From the NCBI RefSeq assembly GCF_040712075.1, contig NZ_JBFCVL010000001.1, forward strand, positions 131,501-195,500: 64,000 bases of DNA. The letters run 5' to 3'. A program made the position numbers and the translations under genes. Shown here piece after piece: positions 27,947 to 36,252 of this stretch. A model generated the notes under the pieces. That model made no database searches. It was given only the letters and a program-made list of their open reading frames with translations, and was not told the origin of the DNA. Numbering within the stretch: the stretch's first letter is position 1; every line of letters starts with the position of its first letter. This DNA comes from Fodinicurvata sp. EGI_FJ10296 (lineage in GTDB: Bacteria > Pseudomonadota > Alphaproteobacteria > DSM-16000 > Inquilinaceae).

Positions 27947-29824
27947 ATGACCACTGACACAAATAGAATAGCCAAATCTCGCGTTGTGGTGACGGCATCT
28001 TTCTGCATATTTGTTGTTCTTGCCGCATTGTACGCATTTTATGAAGTTCAGCATCGCTTCGATACTCAGCTCGACATTCGTCTCAATACCGGCCTATCAA
28101 ATCTCGCGGCCGCAAATCAGTCGGCCGCCGACTCCCTGAATAATGTTGCGAATGACGCAGAGTCGCTGCTTGGGGAAATATCCCGCAATTCGACTATCAG
28201 CAACTTGCTGATGGCAATGGAAAACGGCGGCCAGCCGGTCGACGCGGCAGAGATTGGCAGCGGATTCGCGCGGAATTTTCTGACGGCCGAGGCAACCCGG
28301 TCCGGCCTTTTCGCCTCTGGCGTGCCGGCGACCATCCGGTCGGATTTGCAGGGCACGCCTGTCGCTGGCGGCATCTTGCTGGTCGACGACGAAGGACGCC
28401 CCCTGGTTTCATCCATCGGCGCGCCATCAATGACTGGACAACTGCCGCCCATGGGGGACGCGCCGCAGCTTCTAACATTGGCCGGCACACAATATGTCGC
28501 GTTTTCCTCTCGCGTTCCGCCGGACAATGACGCCGTTGTCAATGCCGCCGTGGTCGGTCTGACGCCGCTCGATCGGGTGACGGCGCGTGTCGCGCCGGCC
28601 CTGTCGACGACCGCTGCAACCGGCATCTCCAATATCGTGGCGCGGCTCGATGACGCGGCCGTGGTCCTTCTCGCCGGCAATGGTGGACCGGACCGGCGCC
28701 TGTCTGTCGATTTCAATTCGAATCGTACAATACTTCAGGCGGCCCAGGCGCCCGGTACCGTGCAACGGGGACTGTCCGCGACCGGGATCCGGACGGCCGG
28801 ACTCGCTGAACTGACCGCGATTCCGACGATCGCTGTCGTATCCGAACTCGACATCGCTGCGATCGAACAATCCGTTCAGCAGGCGCGGTACGCGTCGCTG
28901 GCGGCTGTCATACTGGCAGCCTTGTTCCTGATCGCGACAATACTCTATGTCGGACGACTGGCTACCGCCAGCCACTCGGCAGCAGGGCGGGCTGAAGACG
29001 CAGCAGAGCTTTCGGAAAAGAAGTACGAGAATCTGTTATTGAAATCGGTTCTCGACGCCATTGGCGACGAGATCGTCGTGCGCGACAAGAACAACGCCGT
29101 CGTATTCCGTAACAAGCCGGGTGCGGTCGGTTCAAATGGCCAGAGCGAAAACAAGCTGACCTACACGCGGCCATTTCTCTCAGAGATCGAAGGGAACCGC
29201 GGCTCCATTACCGTCGTTCAATCGCCCACGGCCCATAGCGCGTCACAACTGGCCGATACGGCGGCGGTCGAAAGCGCGCTCAATGCGATCGTCAGCGAGC
29301 TCGACAAACGCGACCGATATTCCGCCGATCACTCGCTGCGCGTCGCTGAAACCGCTGCCGCCGTGGCGCGGCGAATGGGTATCGACGCTGTCACGATGCG
29401 CCGGATCGGATTGGCCGGGCGACTTCTCAATATCGGCAAGTTGCGGGTATCCCGCGACCTGCTCGCCGATGACAAGCCTTTCGACGCCGAAACCAAGGAA
29501 ACGGTTCGCCGCGAAATTGCCTCTGTCGCCGATATCCTGCGGTCCAATGGCGGCGACGATCCATTCATCGACATGCTTGAGCAGGCTTTCGAACGGCTCG
29601 ACGGATCGGGCTTTCCCAAAGGCCTGAGTGGCGGGGCCATCGGTACTCCAGCCCGGATCCTTGCCGTTGCCAACACCTGGGTCGCCCTCACCAGCCCCCG
29701 GCCGCATCGATTGTCCATTTCCCGGGCCGATGCCCTCGCCATCCTGCGACGCGACACGCCGCACGGACTGGACCCGGTCGTGGTCGACGCACTTGAAGCA
29801 GAATGCGGCGTCGCCGGCGAATAG
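27947..29824 (+). CDS. Membrane sensor protein with a degenerate HD-GYP domain
   Basis: A 625-residue protein. TM1 (about 13-33) and TM2 (about 315-337) bracket a periplasmic sensor domain of about 280 residues. A short PAS-like stretch around 360-430 precedes a C-terminal HD-GYP-type domain (about 445-620). Canonical HD-GYP proteins degrade cyclic-di-GMP. Here the first His is kept (H462), but the HD pair is L494-N495 in LLNIGK, the HH of HHExxDGxGYP is A547-F548, and the final metal-binding Asp is N576 in LAVANTWVA. DGSGFPKGLSG is retained. It is therefore probably not a phosphodiesterase and may be a ligand-binding receptor. It is divergent from the adhesin operon. Confidence 0.85.
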   Translation: MTTDTNRIAKSRVVVTASFCIFVVLAALYAFYEVQHRFDTQLDIRLNTGLSNLAAANQSAADSLNNVANDAESLLGEISRNSTISNLLMAMENGGQPVDAAEIGSGFARNFLTAEATRSGLFASGVPATIRSDLQGTPVAGGILLVDDEGRPLVSSIGAPSMTGQLPPMGDAPQLLTLAGTQYVAFSSRVPPDNDAVVNAAVVGLTPLDRVTARVAPALSTTAATGISNIVARLDDAAVVLLAGNGGPDRRLSVDFNSNRTILQAAQAPGTVQRGLSATGIRTAGLAELTAIPTIAVVSELDIAAIEQSVQQARYASLAAVILAALFLIATILYVGRLATASHSAAGRAEDAAELSEKKYENLLLKSVLDAIGDEIVVRDKNNAVVFRNKPGAVGSNGQSENKLTYTRPFLSEIEGNRGSITVVQSPTAHSASQLADTAAVESALNAIVSELDKRDRYSADHSLRVAETAAAVARRMGIDAVTMRRIGLAGRLLNIGKLRVSRDLLADDKPFDAETKETVRREIASVADILRSNGGDDPFIDMLEQAFERLDGSGFPKGLSGGAIGTPARILAVANTWVALTSPRPHRLSISRADALAILRRDTPHGLDPVVVDALEAECGVAGE

Positions 29825-30046
29825 CCTGGCCGCCGAGGCTCCAGGGGCATCTGTTTTCCCGCCGTGCGGCCACCGCCACAAGACTCGACAACCGGCCCGG
29901 CGGGTCGTTAAGCTTGTGCTAAGGTTTTCGTGGAAGTCTGTAGTAGTAAGGTCGCTTTCTTCCAAAGGTGGAAATACAACTTTTACGCGCATTTCTATCG
30001 ATAGACAACAACACTTCTAAGCACACCGAAATATGGGTTCGCCGAC

Positions 30047-30505
30047 ATGCGACACAGCACACCCAAATACGCCGAACCACTGGCCGAGGATCAGACTCCC
30101 CGGCGGCGGACGGTGTCAATCCGTGGTCAGCGCACGGATATCCGGGTCGAGCCCATGGTTTGGTCCTGTCTGATCGAAATTGCGTCCGGCACAGACACAA
30201 CTGTAGAGGATCTATGCGGCCGCATCGACGAGTTGCGCGGCTCCGAAGGACTGGCTGGCGCCATCCGGCTCTTCGTTCTGCATTACTACCGCCTTTCCGC
30301 CTTTGCCGGGACGGCCGACGCGGATGACGACGAAATCTTCGACGACGGCCTGCCCCCAACCTACGACCTGCCGCCTTTTGCCCCCCTTGATGCCGATGGC
30401 GGTTTCCAGGTGAGAGGCCCCGGCTTCGCGGAGCCGCGCGAACCCACGCGCCTGGACCGGCGGCGCACGGTCGACCGGGCTCTGGAAATTCTGTTTCGGA
30501 CCTAG
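30047..30505 (+). CDS. Ribbon-helix-helix domain protein (RHH_4-like)
   Basis: A 152-residue protein. The N-terminal half (RTVSIRGQRTDIRVEPMVWS, then CLIEIASGTDTTVEDLCGRID and GAIRLFVLHYY) fits the RHH_4 DNA-binding fold common in alphaproteobacteria. The C-terminal half is acidic and proline-rich with no known domain. It follows the HD-GYP-like gene with a 220-bp gap that shows nothing distinctive, and precedes an insertion sequence. Probably a small transcription factor; the target is unknown. Confidence 0.75.
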   Translation: MRHSTPKYAEPLAEDQTPRRRTVSIRGQRTDIRVEPMVWSCLIEIASGTDTTVEDLCGRIDELRGSEGLAGAIRLFVLHYYRLSAFAGTADADDDEIFDDGLPPTYDLPPFAPLDADGGFQVRGPGFAEPREPTRLDRRRTVDRALEILFRT

Positions 30506-30521
30506 CGCCGCCCTTGAACGA

Positions 30522-30541
30522 GAGTCCTGGACTCAGGACTC
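30522..30541. other. Perfect hairpin at the left edge of the insertion sequence
   Basis: GAGTCCTG-GACT-CAGGACTC is an 8-bp perfect stem with a 4-nt loop. It overlaps the likely left terminus of the IS5-type element, just beyond the transposase stop codon. It could be part of the element's end or a terminator for the upstream gene. Confidence 0.5.
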
Positions 30542-31339
30542 ATTGATTGAACCAGAAGATGACGGTTGCGGCGATGCAGATGGCAGACATGAAGGTGTGG
30601 GCGCATCGGTCGTAGCGGGTGTGGATGCGCCGCCAGTCTCTGAGTTTGCCGAACATGTTCTCGATCCTGTGGCGCTGGCGGTAGAGCACAGTGTCATGGG
30701 GGAACGGCACTTTGCGGTTGGCCTTCGACGGGATGCAGGCGGTGATACCACGCTCGGCCAATGCGGTGAGGAACCAGTCGGCATCGTAGCCCCGATCGGC
30801 AAGCAGCGCCTTGGCTTTGGGTAAGGCGTTTATCATCAGCGCCGCACCCTTGTAGTCGCTCACGTGCCCTTCGCTGAGTAGCATGACCAGAGGCCGACCC
30901 TGGCCATCGCAGACGGCATGGAGTTTTGAGTCCAGGCCGCCCTTGGTGCGTCCGATACCTCGCGGAACAGCCCCTTTTTGAGCAGGCTGGCAGCAGTGCG
31001 ATGTGCCTTCAGATGGGTGGCATCGATCATCAACTGATCGGGCTTGCCGCTCTTGGCTGCCAGCGCCGCAAAGATCTTGTTGAACATTCCCAAGCGGCTC
31101 CCGCGAATGAAGCGGTTGTAGATCGTCTTGGGCGGCCCATACTCCGCGGGCGTATCGCGCCACCGCAGCGGGTTCCGGATCACGAAGATGATCCCGCTGA
31201 TGACCCGGCGATCATCGACGCGCGGCACACCATTCGACAACGGAAAATACGGCTCGATCCGGCACATCTGCGCCTCCGACAACCAGATCAGATCACTCAT
31301 GGCAATGCCTCGTCGCGCCGCCATTGAATCAAGCGATTC
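30537..31339 (-). mobile_element. IS5-family insertion sequence (IS427-group-like)
   Basis: An element of about 800 bp carrying a two-frame transposase. Its ends show imperfect inverted repeats: GACTCATTGATTGAACC at the left and, read inward from the right, GAATCGCTTGATTCAATGG. Boundaries are accurate to perhaps 20 bp. No target-site duplication is obvious. It lies between the ribbon-helix-helix gene and a GFA-family gene and interrupts no recognisable gene. Confidence 0.85.
30540..31300 (-). CDS. IS5-family transposase, two frames joined by a -1 shift
   Basis: The first frame starts at 31300 (MSDLIWLSEAQMCRIEPYFP) and contains the first catalytic Asp in LMIDATHLKAHRTA. It would stop near 30860. 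The second frame continues with RTKGGLDSKLHAV, the second Asp in LLADRGYDADWF and the Glu in RQRHRIENMFGKLRDWRR, ending at 30540. The frames meet at AAAAAGGGG on the coding strand (30970-30978 in window coordinates), where a -1 slip gives a normal full-length transposase. Such a slippery run is used by several IS5 relatives, so this is more likely programmed frameshifting than decay, though an inactivating indel cannot be excluded. Confidence 0.85.
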
Positions 31340-31370
31340 GATCTACGGCAACCGCCTAGTTGTATTGAAC

Positions 31371-31778
31371 CTAACCTGGAAGACCATCTACTTTCGGGAT
31401 GCTTTCCAAACGCGCGTCCCATTCCGCTCGGCTTGCAAAGCAGATATGCGCACTTGGTCGGATGTCGATCGCGCTATCAATACTCCCAGCAGGTACAACC
31501 ACCAAAGCACCCTCCAATTGAACACTCGGAAGAGCAGACCCGCATTTAATGCAAAAGCTTTTTTCGTGTCGGGTCTCCGGAACCCGGTAGGTCTGGATGC
31601 TTTCATGACCAGAAACCCAATTTACCGTCGCTGTCGATGAAAACAAATTGGCCGCATATGCAGACCCCGTTCCCTTTCGACAGCGCTTGCAGTGACAAAG
31701 AAAGAAGCTCTCATAATCACCTGAAATTTGAAATTTAACGGTGCCACACAAACAGGAGCCAGCAGTGGTCGGGGTCAT
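31371..31778 (-). CDS. GFA-family (CENP-V/GFA zinc-binding) protein
   Basis: A 135-residue zinc protein of the glutathione-dependent formaldehyde-activating family. Zinc ligands are CLCGTVKF, CHCKRCRKGTG and CIKCGS. Few members have been tested and activity on S-hydroxymethylglutathione is doubtful for most. The start at 31778 places the first zinc motif at the normal position; the open frame extends upstream without resemblance. It is lower in GC than neighbours and lies directly beside the insertion sequence, so it may be acquired. A second GFA paralogue is at 61068-61460. Confidence 0.85.
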   Translation of the reverse strand: MTPTTAGSCLCGTVKFQISGDYESFFLCHCKRCRKGTGSAYAANLFSSTATVNWVSGHESIQTYRVPETRHEKSFCIKCGSALPSVQLEGALVVVPAGSIDSAIDIRPSAHICFASRAEWDARLESIPKVDGLPG

Positions 31779-31852
31779 GATGATATACTCATATTCGTTT
31801 GACGCGGAATCGCAGTATTGGTTGCCGTCTGCCAGATTAATGGGTTCTGAGC

Positions 31853-32329
31853 CTAGAAGATCCCTGCTTCGAGACCGGCGGCCATCATCTGCCCCAGTTC
31901 TTCGCACTGGTCGGCAAAGGCATCCTGGTATTCCCCCTGACAGATCAGCGGCGGCTGCACGGCCCGCCAGCGCAAGCCCGTCGCGATGCTTTCGATCGCA
32001 CGACGTGTGCCAGTGCCGTCCAGCCCGGCCCGGATATAGACGGCATAGGGCAGGCCCTGGGTATCGTCGATCACGGCATAATAAGTGCGGTCGAAGAAGT
32101 CCTTGAGAGCGCCGCTCATATAGCCGAGATTCTCCGTCGTGCCGAGGATCACCGCATCGGCGGCGCGGACATCGGCCGCCCCGGCATCGAACGGTGACAG
32201 CACGGTCACATCGACACCCGCGATATCCGGATGCCGGGCGCCGCGCTCCACCGCGTCGCGCAGAGCCTGAGTGTTGACCGACGGCACATGGCCGACGATC
32301 AATAGCTGTCTTGCCGCCATGGCATGCAT
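31853..32329 (-). CDS. Flavodoxin-like NAD(P)H-dependent oxidoreductase
   Basis: A 158-residue protein (155 if the second methionine at 32320 is used). The N-terminal LLIVGHVPSVNTQALRDAV and the loop VILGTTENLGYMSGALKDFFDRTYY match the phosphate- and isoalloxazine-binding loops of the flavodoxin/NADPH-dependent FMN reductase fold. It is divergent from the LysR-family gene, with only 38 bp between starts, so it is a possible target of that regulator. The substrate is unknown. Confidence 0.82.
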   Translation of the reverse strand: MHAMAARQLLIVGHVPSVNTQALRDAVERGARHPDIAGVDVTVLSPFDAGAADVRAADAVILGTTENLGYMSGALKDFFDRTYYAVIDDTQGLPYAVYIRAGLDGTGTRRAIESIATGLRWRAVQPPLICQGEYQDAFADQCEELGQMMAAGLEAGIF

Positions 32330-32367
32330 CCCGTCATCCTGCCACCCCGCAAAGCGAGGCCGAGCCC

Positions 32368-33276
32368 GTGAACCAGCGACAGATCAACGCCTTTCGCCTC
32401 GTCATGCGATACGGGTCGATCACGGCCGCCGCTCATGCGATGAATGTGTCGCAGCCTGCGGTCAGCCGGTCGATCGCCGATCTCGAACGCAGCGTCGGCT
32501 TTCCCCTGCTGCTGCGTCAAGGTGGCAAGGCCGAGCCGACCACCGAGGCGCGCGAATTCATTCAGGAGGTCGAGCGCATGTTCTACGGCCTCGACCGGCT
32601 GGCCCAGGCCGCACGCGAGATCAAGGATCTGCGCCGGGCGACCCTGCGCATCGCCTCGATGCCCATGGTGAGCTTCGAGATCGTCCCGGCCGCCCTCAAG
32701 GCGTTTCTTGCCGACCATCACGGCATCAAGGTTACTCATGATGTTCATACCTCTGCCCGGATCGTCGATATGGTATCGTCCCACCAGTTCGATCTGGGGA
32801 TCGCGCAGACCCATGTCGAGCGCCGGGACATCGAGGTGCTGGCCTCGTACCGGACATTCTGCGTCTGTGCCATGGCGCCCGACCATCCGCTTGCCGGACG
32901 CGAGAGCATTGGCCAGCGCGACCTGAAGGACGAACCGCTGGTCGCTCTCGCTCACCACACGCTGACCGCGAACCATCTGACCCACAGTTTCGCCGAGGCC
33001 AACGTCAACCCGACGATTGCGGTGGAAAGCCAGCCGTCGTATTCGGCCTGCGCAATCGCCGCCGTCGGTGTCGGGGTGGCGATCGTCGACCCGATGACGC
33101 CCAGAGTCTTCGGCGACCGGCTGCGGATCGTCCGATTCGAACCGCGAATCCCCTTCGATTTCCACATCGTTGCAGCGGTCGACATGCCTCTTTCACGGGC
33201 CGCTCAGTCTTTTCATCATCAATTAACACAGAATCTTGCGGGATTGGAGGCCGCGCATCGACTGGAGATTACGTGA
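32368..33276 (+). CDS. LysR-family transcriptional regulator
   Basis: A 302-residue regulator with a winged helix-turn-helix at residues 4-60 (FRLVMRYGSITAAAHAMNVS; QPAVSRSIADLERSVGFPLL) and a periplasmic-binding-protein-like effector domain (VALAHHTLTANHL, VGVGVAIVDPMT). I choose the GTG at 32368, after GAGGCCGAGCCC, because it puts the HTH at the usual distance from the start; the open frame from 32311 has no family resemblance. It is divergent from the flavodoxin-like gene and directly upstream of the TRAP/catabolic cluster, which it probably regulates. Confidence 0.9.
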   Translation: MNQRQINAFRLVMRYGSITAAAHAMNVSQPAVSRSIADLERSVGFPLLLRQGGKAEPTTEAREFIQEVERMFYGLDRLAQAAREIKDLRRATLRIASMPMVSFEIVPAALKAFLADHHGIKVTHDVHTSARIVDMVSSHQFDLGIAQTHVERRDIEVLASYRTFCVCAMAPDHPLAGRESIGQRDLKDEPLVALAHHTLTANHLTHSFAEANVNPTIAVESQPSYSACAIAAVGVGVAIVDPMTPRVFGDRLRIVRFEPRIPFDFHIVAAVDMPLSRAAQSFHHQLTQNLAGLEAAHRLEIT

Positions 33277-33392
33277 ATTTGCCGGAGACATAACCGTTGC
33301 GTATGACCCCCATTGATTTTTGTATTTGATTTTATGCCCCCGTGAGGAGTCATGCTTGGATTATAAACCTTCACCAGAACGGGGATAACGAT

Positions 33393-34385
33393 ATGCAGAA
33401 CAGGATCATCCTGGCCGCCACGGCAGCAAGCGCGATCGCGCTGGCCGGCAGCGCGGCGCAGTCGGCGGATTTTACCTTGCGCATTCACACGCTGGTTCAG
33501 TCGCCGCACCCCTATAACGACATGGCCGTCTTCATGGAGGAGCGCCTTGAGGCCGAAAGCGACGGCCGCATCGATGTGCGCGTTTTTGATTCCGGACAAC
33601 TGGGTCAGGATCCGGCCGTCATCGGCGAGATGGGCCTCGGCTCGGTCGACCTGATGATCAGCACCACCAGCAACGCCGCCGAGCAGATTCCGGAATTCGC
33701 CATCTTCACGATGCCGTATCTGTTCTCCAGCATGGACGACGTCCTGGAAACGGTTGGGCCCGGGACCGAAATTCACGAGCATTTCCAGCAGGTCTACGAC
33801 GAACGCGGTGTGGGCATGCGGCTGTTGGCGCTGGGCGCGTCGGGAACCCGCAATCTGTCGACGGCCGAGGTGCCGGTGGAAAGCATCGAGGATCTGCAGG
33901 GCCTGCAGATGCGCACGCCACCCTCGCCGATGGATTCCGAAACCTGGTCGGCGCTCGGCATGCTGCCGGTGTCCGTTGACTGGGGCGAGCTCTACGCCGC
34001 CATGCAGACCGGCGTCGCCGAGGCGATGGAAAGCTCGCTGCCCGGCTATACCGGCTCCAAGCTGTACGAGGTCGCGCCCAACCTGGCCCTGACCGCGCAT
34101 ACGATCCAGGTTAACCATACCTCGATGTCGACCGCCACCTGGGAGAGCCTGCCGGAAGACCTGCAGGAACTGGTGCAGGAGGTCGCGATCGCCGCCAACG
34201 AGCACGGCGTGGAGATGGCCAAGCAATATGACGATGAGCTGGTCGAAACGCTGCAGGAAGAGCACGGCGTCAACGTCACCCGCCCGGACACGCAGGCCTT
34301 CCGCGACGCGCTGGCCCCGATCCAGCAACAGTTGGCCGAAGACCTCGACCTGGTCGAGGAATACGAGCTGGTGACCCGCGAGTAA
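33393..34385 (+). CDS. TRAP transporter substrate-binding protein (DctP family)
   Basis: A 330-residue periplasmic binding protein with signal peptide MQNRIILAATAASAIALAGS. Family features are VFDSGQLGQDPAVIGEMGLGSVD, the AEQIPEFAIFTMPYLF segment, and LQGLQMRTPPSP, which includes the conserved arginine that binds substrate carboxylates in TRAP receptors. It starts the importer operon; the upstream 116 bp hold no gene. The carboxylate ligand is not identifiable by sequence. The neighbouring aldolase and amino-acid dehydrogenase point to an organic or amino acid. Confidence 0.94.
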   Translation: MQNRIILAATAASAIALAGSAAQSADFTLRIHTLVQSPHPYNDMAVFMEERLEAESDGRIDVRVFDSGQLGQDPAVIGEMGLGSVDLMISTTSNAAEQIPEFAIFTMPYLFSSMDDVLETVGPGTEIHEHFQQVYDERGVGMRLLALGASGTRNLSTAEVPVESIEDLQGLQMRTPPSPMDSETWSALGMLPVSVDWGELYAAMQTGVAEAMESSLPGYTGSKLYEVAPNLALTAHTIQVNHTSMSTATWESLPEDLQELVQEVAIAANEHGVEMAKQYDDELVETLQEEHGVNVTRPDTQAFRDALAPIQQQLAEDLDLVEEYELVTRE

Positions 34386-34459
34386 CCAACCATCCACCGG
34401 CGCCACCGGGCTTCGATCCGGCTGCGCCGGTGGCCCTCTCTCTCGCGCAGGATCCCTCA

Positions 34460-34930
34460 ATGGTCGAACGCGTGACTAACGCCACCGTGCGCTGGATCGA
34501 ACTTGTCCTGGGGATGGGTTTTCTGGCCCTGATCATGACGGTCGGGCTGCAGGTCGCGGCGCGCAACGTCTTCAGGATTCCGCTGATCTGGACGCTGGAT
34601 CTGGCGCAGTTGCTGTTTTCATGGCTGATCTTCATCGGCGCCGCCATGGCGTTCCGGCGCGGCGTCCACTACACCGTGGACATCGTGCCCGAAGGCTGGG
34701 CAACCCTCAGCGCCGTGCTGCGTGTGATCGGCATCCTCGCCAGCGCCGTGGTGATCTATGTGCTGATCCGCTATGGCTTCGTCCTGGTCGGCATCCGGCA
34801 GACGGGCCTGATCCAGTCGCTCGGCATTTCGCGGGCGTGGATGTTCCTGCCCCTGCCGATCTGCGGTCTGCTCATGCTGGTTTTCCTGATCGAAAGCACG
34901 ATCCGCCTTATCCGAAAAGGCCCGCAATGA
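34460..34930 (+). CDS. TRAP transporter small permease (DctQ family)
   Basis: A 156-residue membrane protein with four predicted helices, including LVLGMGFLALIMTVGLQVAA and FSWLIFIGAAMAFRRGVHY. The latter is the family signature region. I start at 34460 (MVERVTNATV), which gives a normal short N terminus; the reading frame extends further upstream without resemblance. The stop overlaps the large-permease start (ATGA). Confidence 0.92.
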   Translation: MVERVTNATVRWIELVLGMGFLALIMTVGLQVAARNVFRIPLIWTLDLAQLLFSWLIFIGAAMAFRRGVHYTVDIVPEGWATLSAVLRVIGILASAVVIYVLIRYGFVLVGIRQTGLIQSLGISRAWMFLPLPICGLLMLVFLIESTIRLIRKGPQ

Positions 34931-36216
34931 GCCCACTGGTCGTCCTTATCGGCAGCTTCTTCCTTCTGATCGCCCTCAGGGTCAATATCGGCTTTTCGCT
35001 GATCGTGTCCTCGGTGATCGTGATCGTCATGGAGGATCTGCAGTTCACCTCCGTCGTCAATCAGATGTATGCGGGCATCAACAGCTTCACGCTGCTGGCG
35101 GTGCCGTTTTTCATGCTGCTGGGCCGGATCCTGAACGCCGGGTCGATCACCGAGCGGCTGCTGCGGGTTGCCGATGCGACCGTCGGGCATATCCGCGGCG
35201 GGCTGGGGCATGTGAACGTGTTCGTATCCATGGTGTTCGCCAGCCTGTCCGGATCGGCGGCCGCCGACACCGCCAGCGTCGGCTCGATCCTGATACCGGC
35301 GATGAAGCGGGCCGGCTACGATCCGGCGTTCGCGGTCGCGCTGACCGCCGCATCGTCGACCCTGGGCGTGATCATCCCGCCGTCGATCATCCTTATCGTC
35401 TACGGCGCCTTCGGCAATGTGTCGATCGGGGCGCTGTTCATCGCGGGCATTGTGCCGGGCGTGCTGATCGGCATCTTCATGATGGTCTATACCTATATCC
35501 TGGCGCTGAAATACGACTGGCCGGCCAACCCGTTCCCCGGCGTGCGTGCGGCGGGCGGGCACCTCAAACGGGGGGCGGCACCACTGATGATTCCGGTCAT
35601 CGTGCTTGGCGGCATCGTCGGCGGCTACTTCACCCCGACCGAAGCCGCGATCATCGCCGTCGGCTGGGCCATGCTGCTGACCTTTGTCGTCTACCGCGAC
35701 ATTCCGATCAGCCGGCTGCCACGCATACTGGCGGAATCGGTGATCGATTTCTCCGTGCCGTTGTTCACGGTCGCCAGCGCCGGCATCTTCGGCTGGCTGA
35801 TCGCCTATCTCGGCGCGGCGGAACTCGTGGTCAACTTCATCACCAGCCAGACCCAGAACCCCTATGGCATCATGCTGATGCTGATCGGATTCCTGGTGAT
35901 CGTGGGCACCGTCTTGAACCCGCTGTCGGCGATCATCATTTTTCTCCCCATTATACAGGGGCTGGGAACCACCGCCGGCTACGACCCCGTCTTTCTCGGG
36001 GTGTTGGCAACGATCGTGCTGTCAGTCGGCCTTATAACGCCGCCCTACGGCATCTGCCTGCTGATCGCCTCACAGATCGGCGAGGTGCGGCTCGGCCGGG
36101 CCATGATTGCCGTTGCCCCGATTTGCGGCCTGGCGCTGCTGGTCGCCTGTCTGTCATTGGTGTTTCCGTGGATCATCACGGGCCTGCCGCGCTTGCTGAC
36201 ACCGCAGTTTTTCTGA
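34927..36216 (+). CDS. TRAP transporter large permease (DctM family)
   Basis: A 429-residue inner-membrane protein of 12-13 helices that uses the sodium or proton gradient to import the substrate delivered by the binding protein. Signatures are FMLLGRILNAGSITERLL, MVFASLSGSAAADTASVGSI and ASSTLGVIIPPSI, plus a C-terminal half with TPTEAAIIAVGWAM. The start at 34927 overlaps the small-permease stop; the open frame reads much further upstream in another gene's shadow and is not used. Confidence 0.95.
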   Translation: MSPLVVLIGSFFLLIALRVNIGFSLIVSSVIVIVMEDLQFTSVVNQMYAGINSFTLLAVPFFMLLGRILNAGSITERLLRVADATVGHIRGGLGHVNVFVSMVFASLSGSAAADTASVGSILIPAMKRAGYDPAFAVALTAASSTLGVIIPPSIILIVYGAFGNVSIGALFIAGIVPGVLIGIFMMVYTYILALKYDWPANPFPGVRAAGGHLKRGAAPLMIPVIVLGGIVGGYFTPTEAAIIAVGWAMLLTFVVYRDIPISRLPRILAESVIDFSVPLFTVASAGIFGWLIAYLGAAELVVNFITSQTQNPYGIMLMLIGFLVIVGTVLNPLSAIIIFLPIIQGLGTTAGYDPVFLGVLATIVLSVGLITPPYGICLLIASQIGEVRLGRAMIAVAPICGLALLVACLSLVFPWIITGLPRLLTPQFF

Positions 36217-36252
36217 GTAGTCTGTCACTCATTTTTGAAAAGGGGAAAACCA

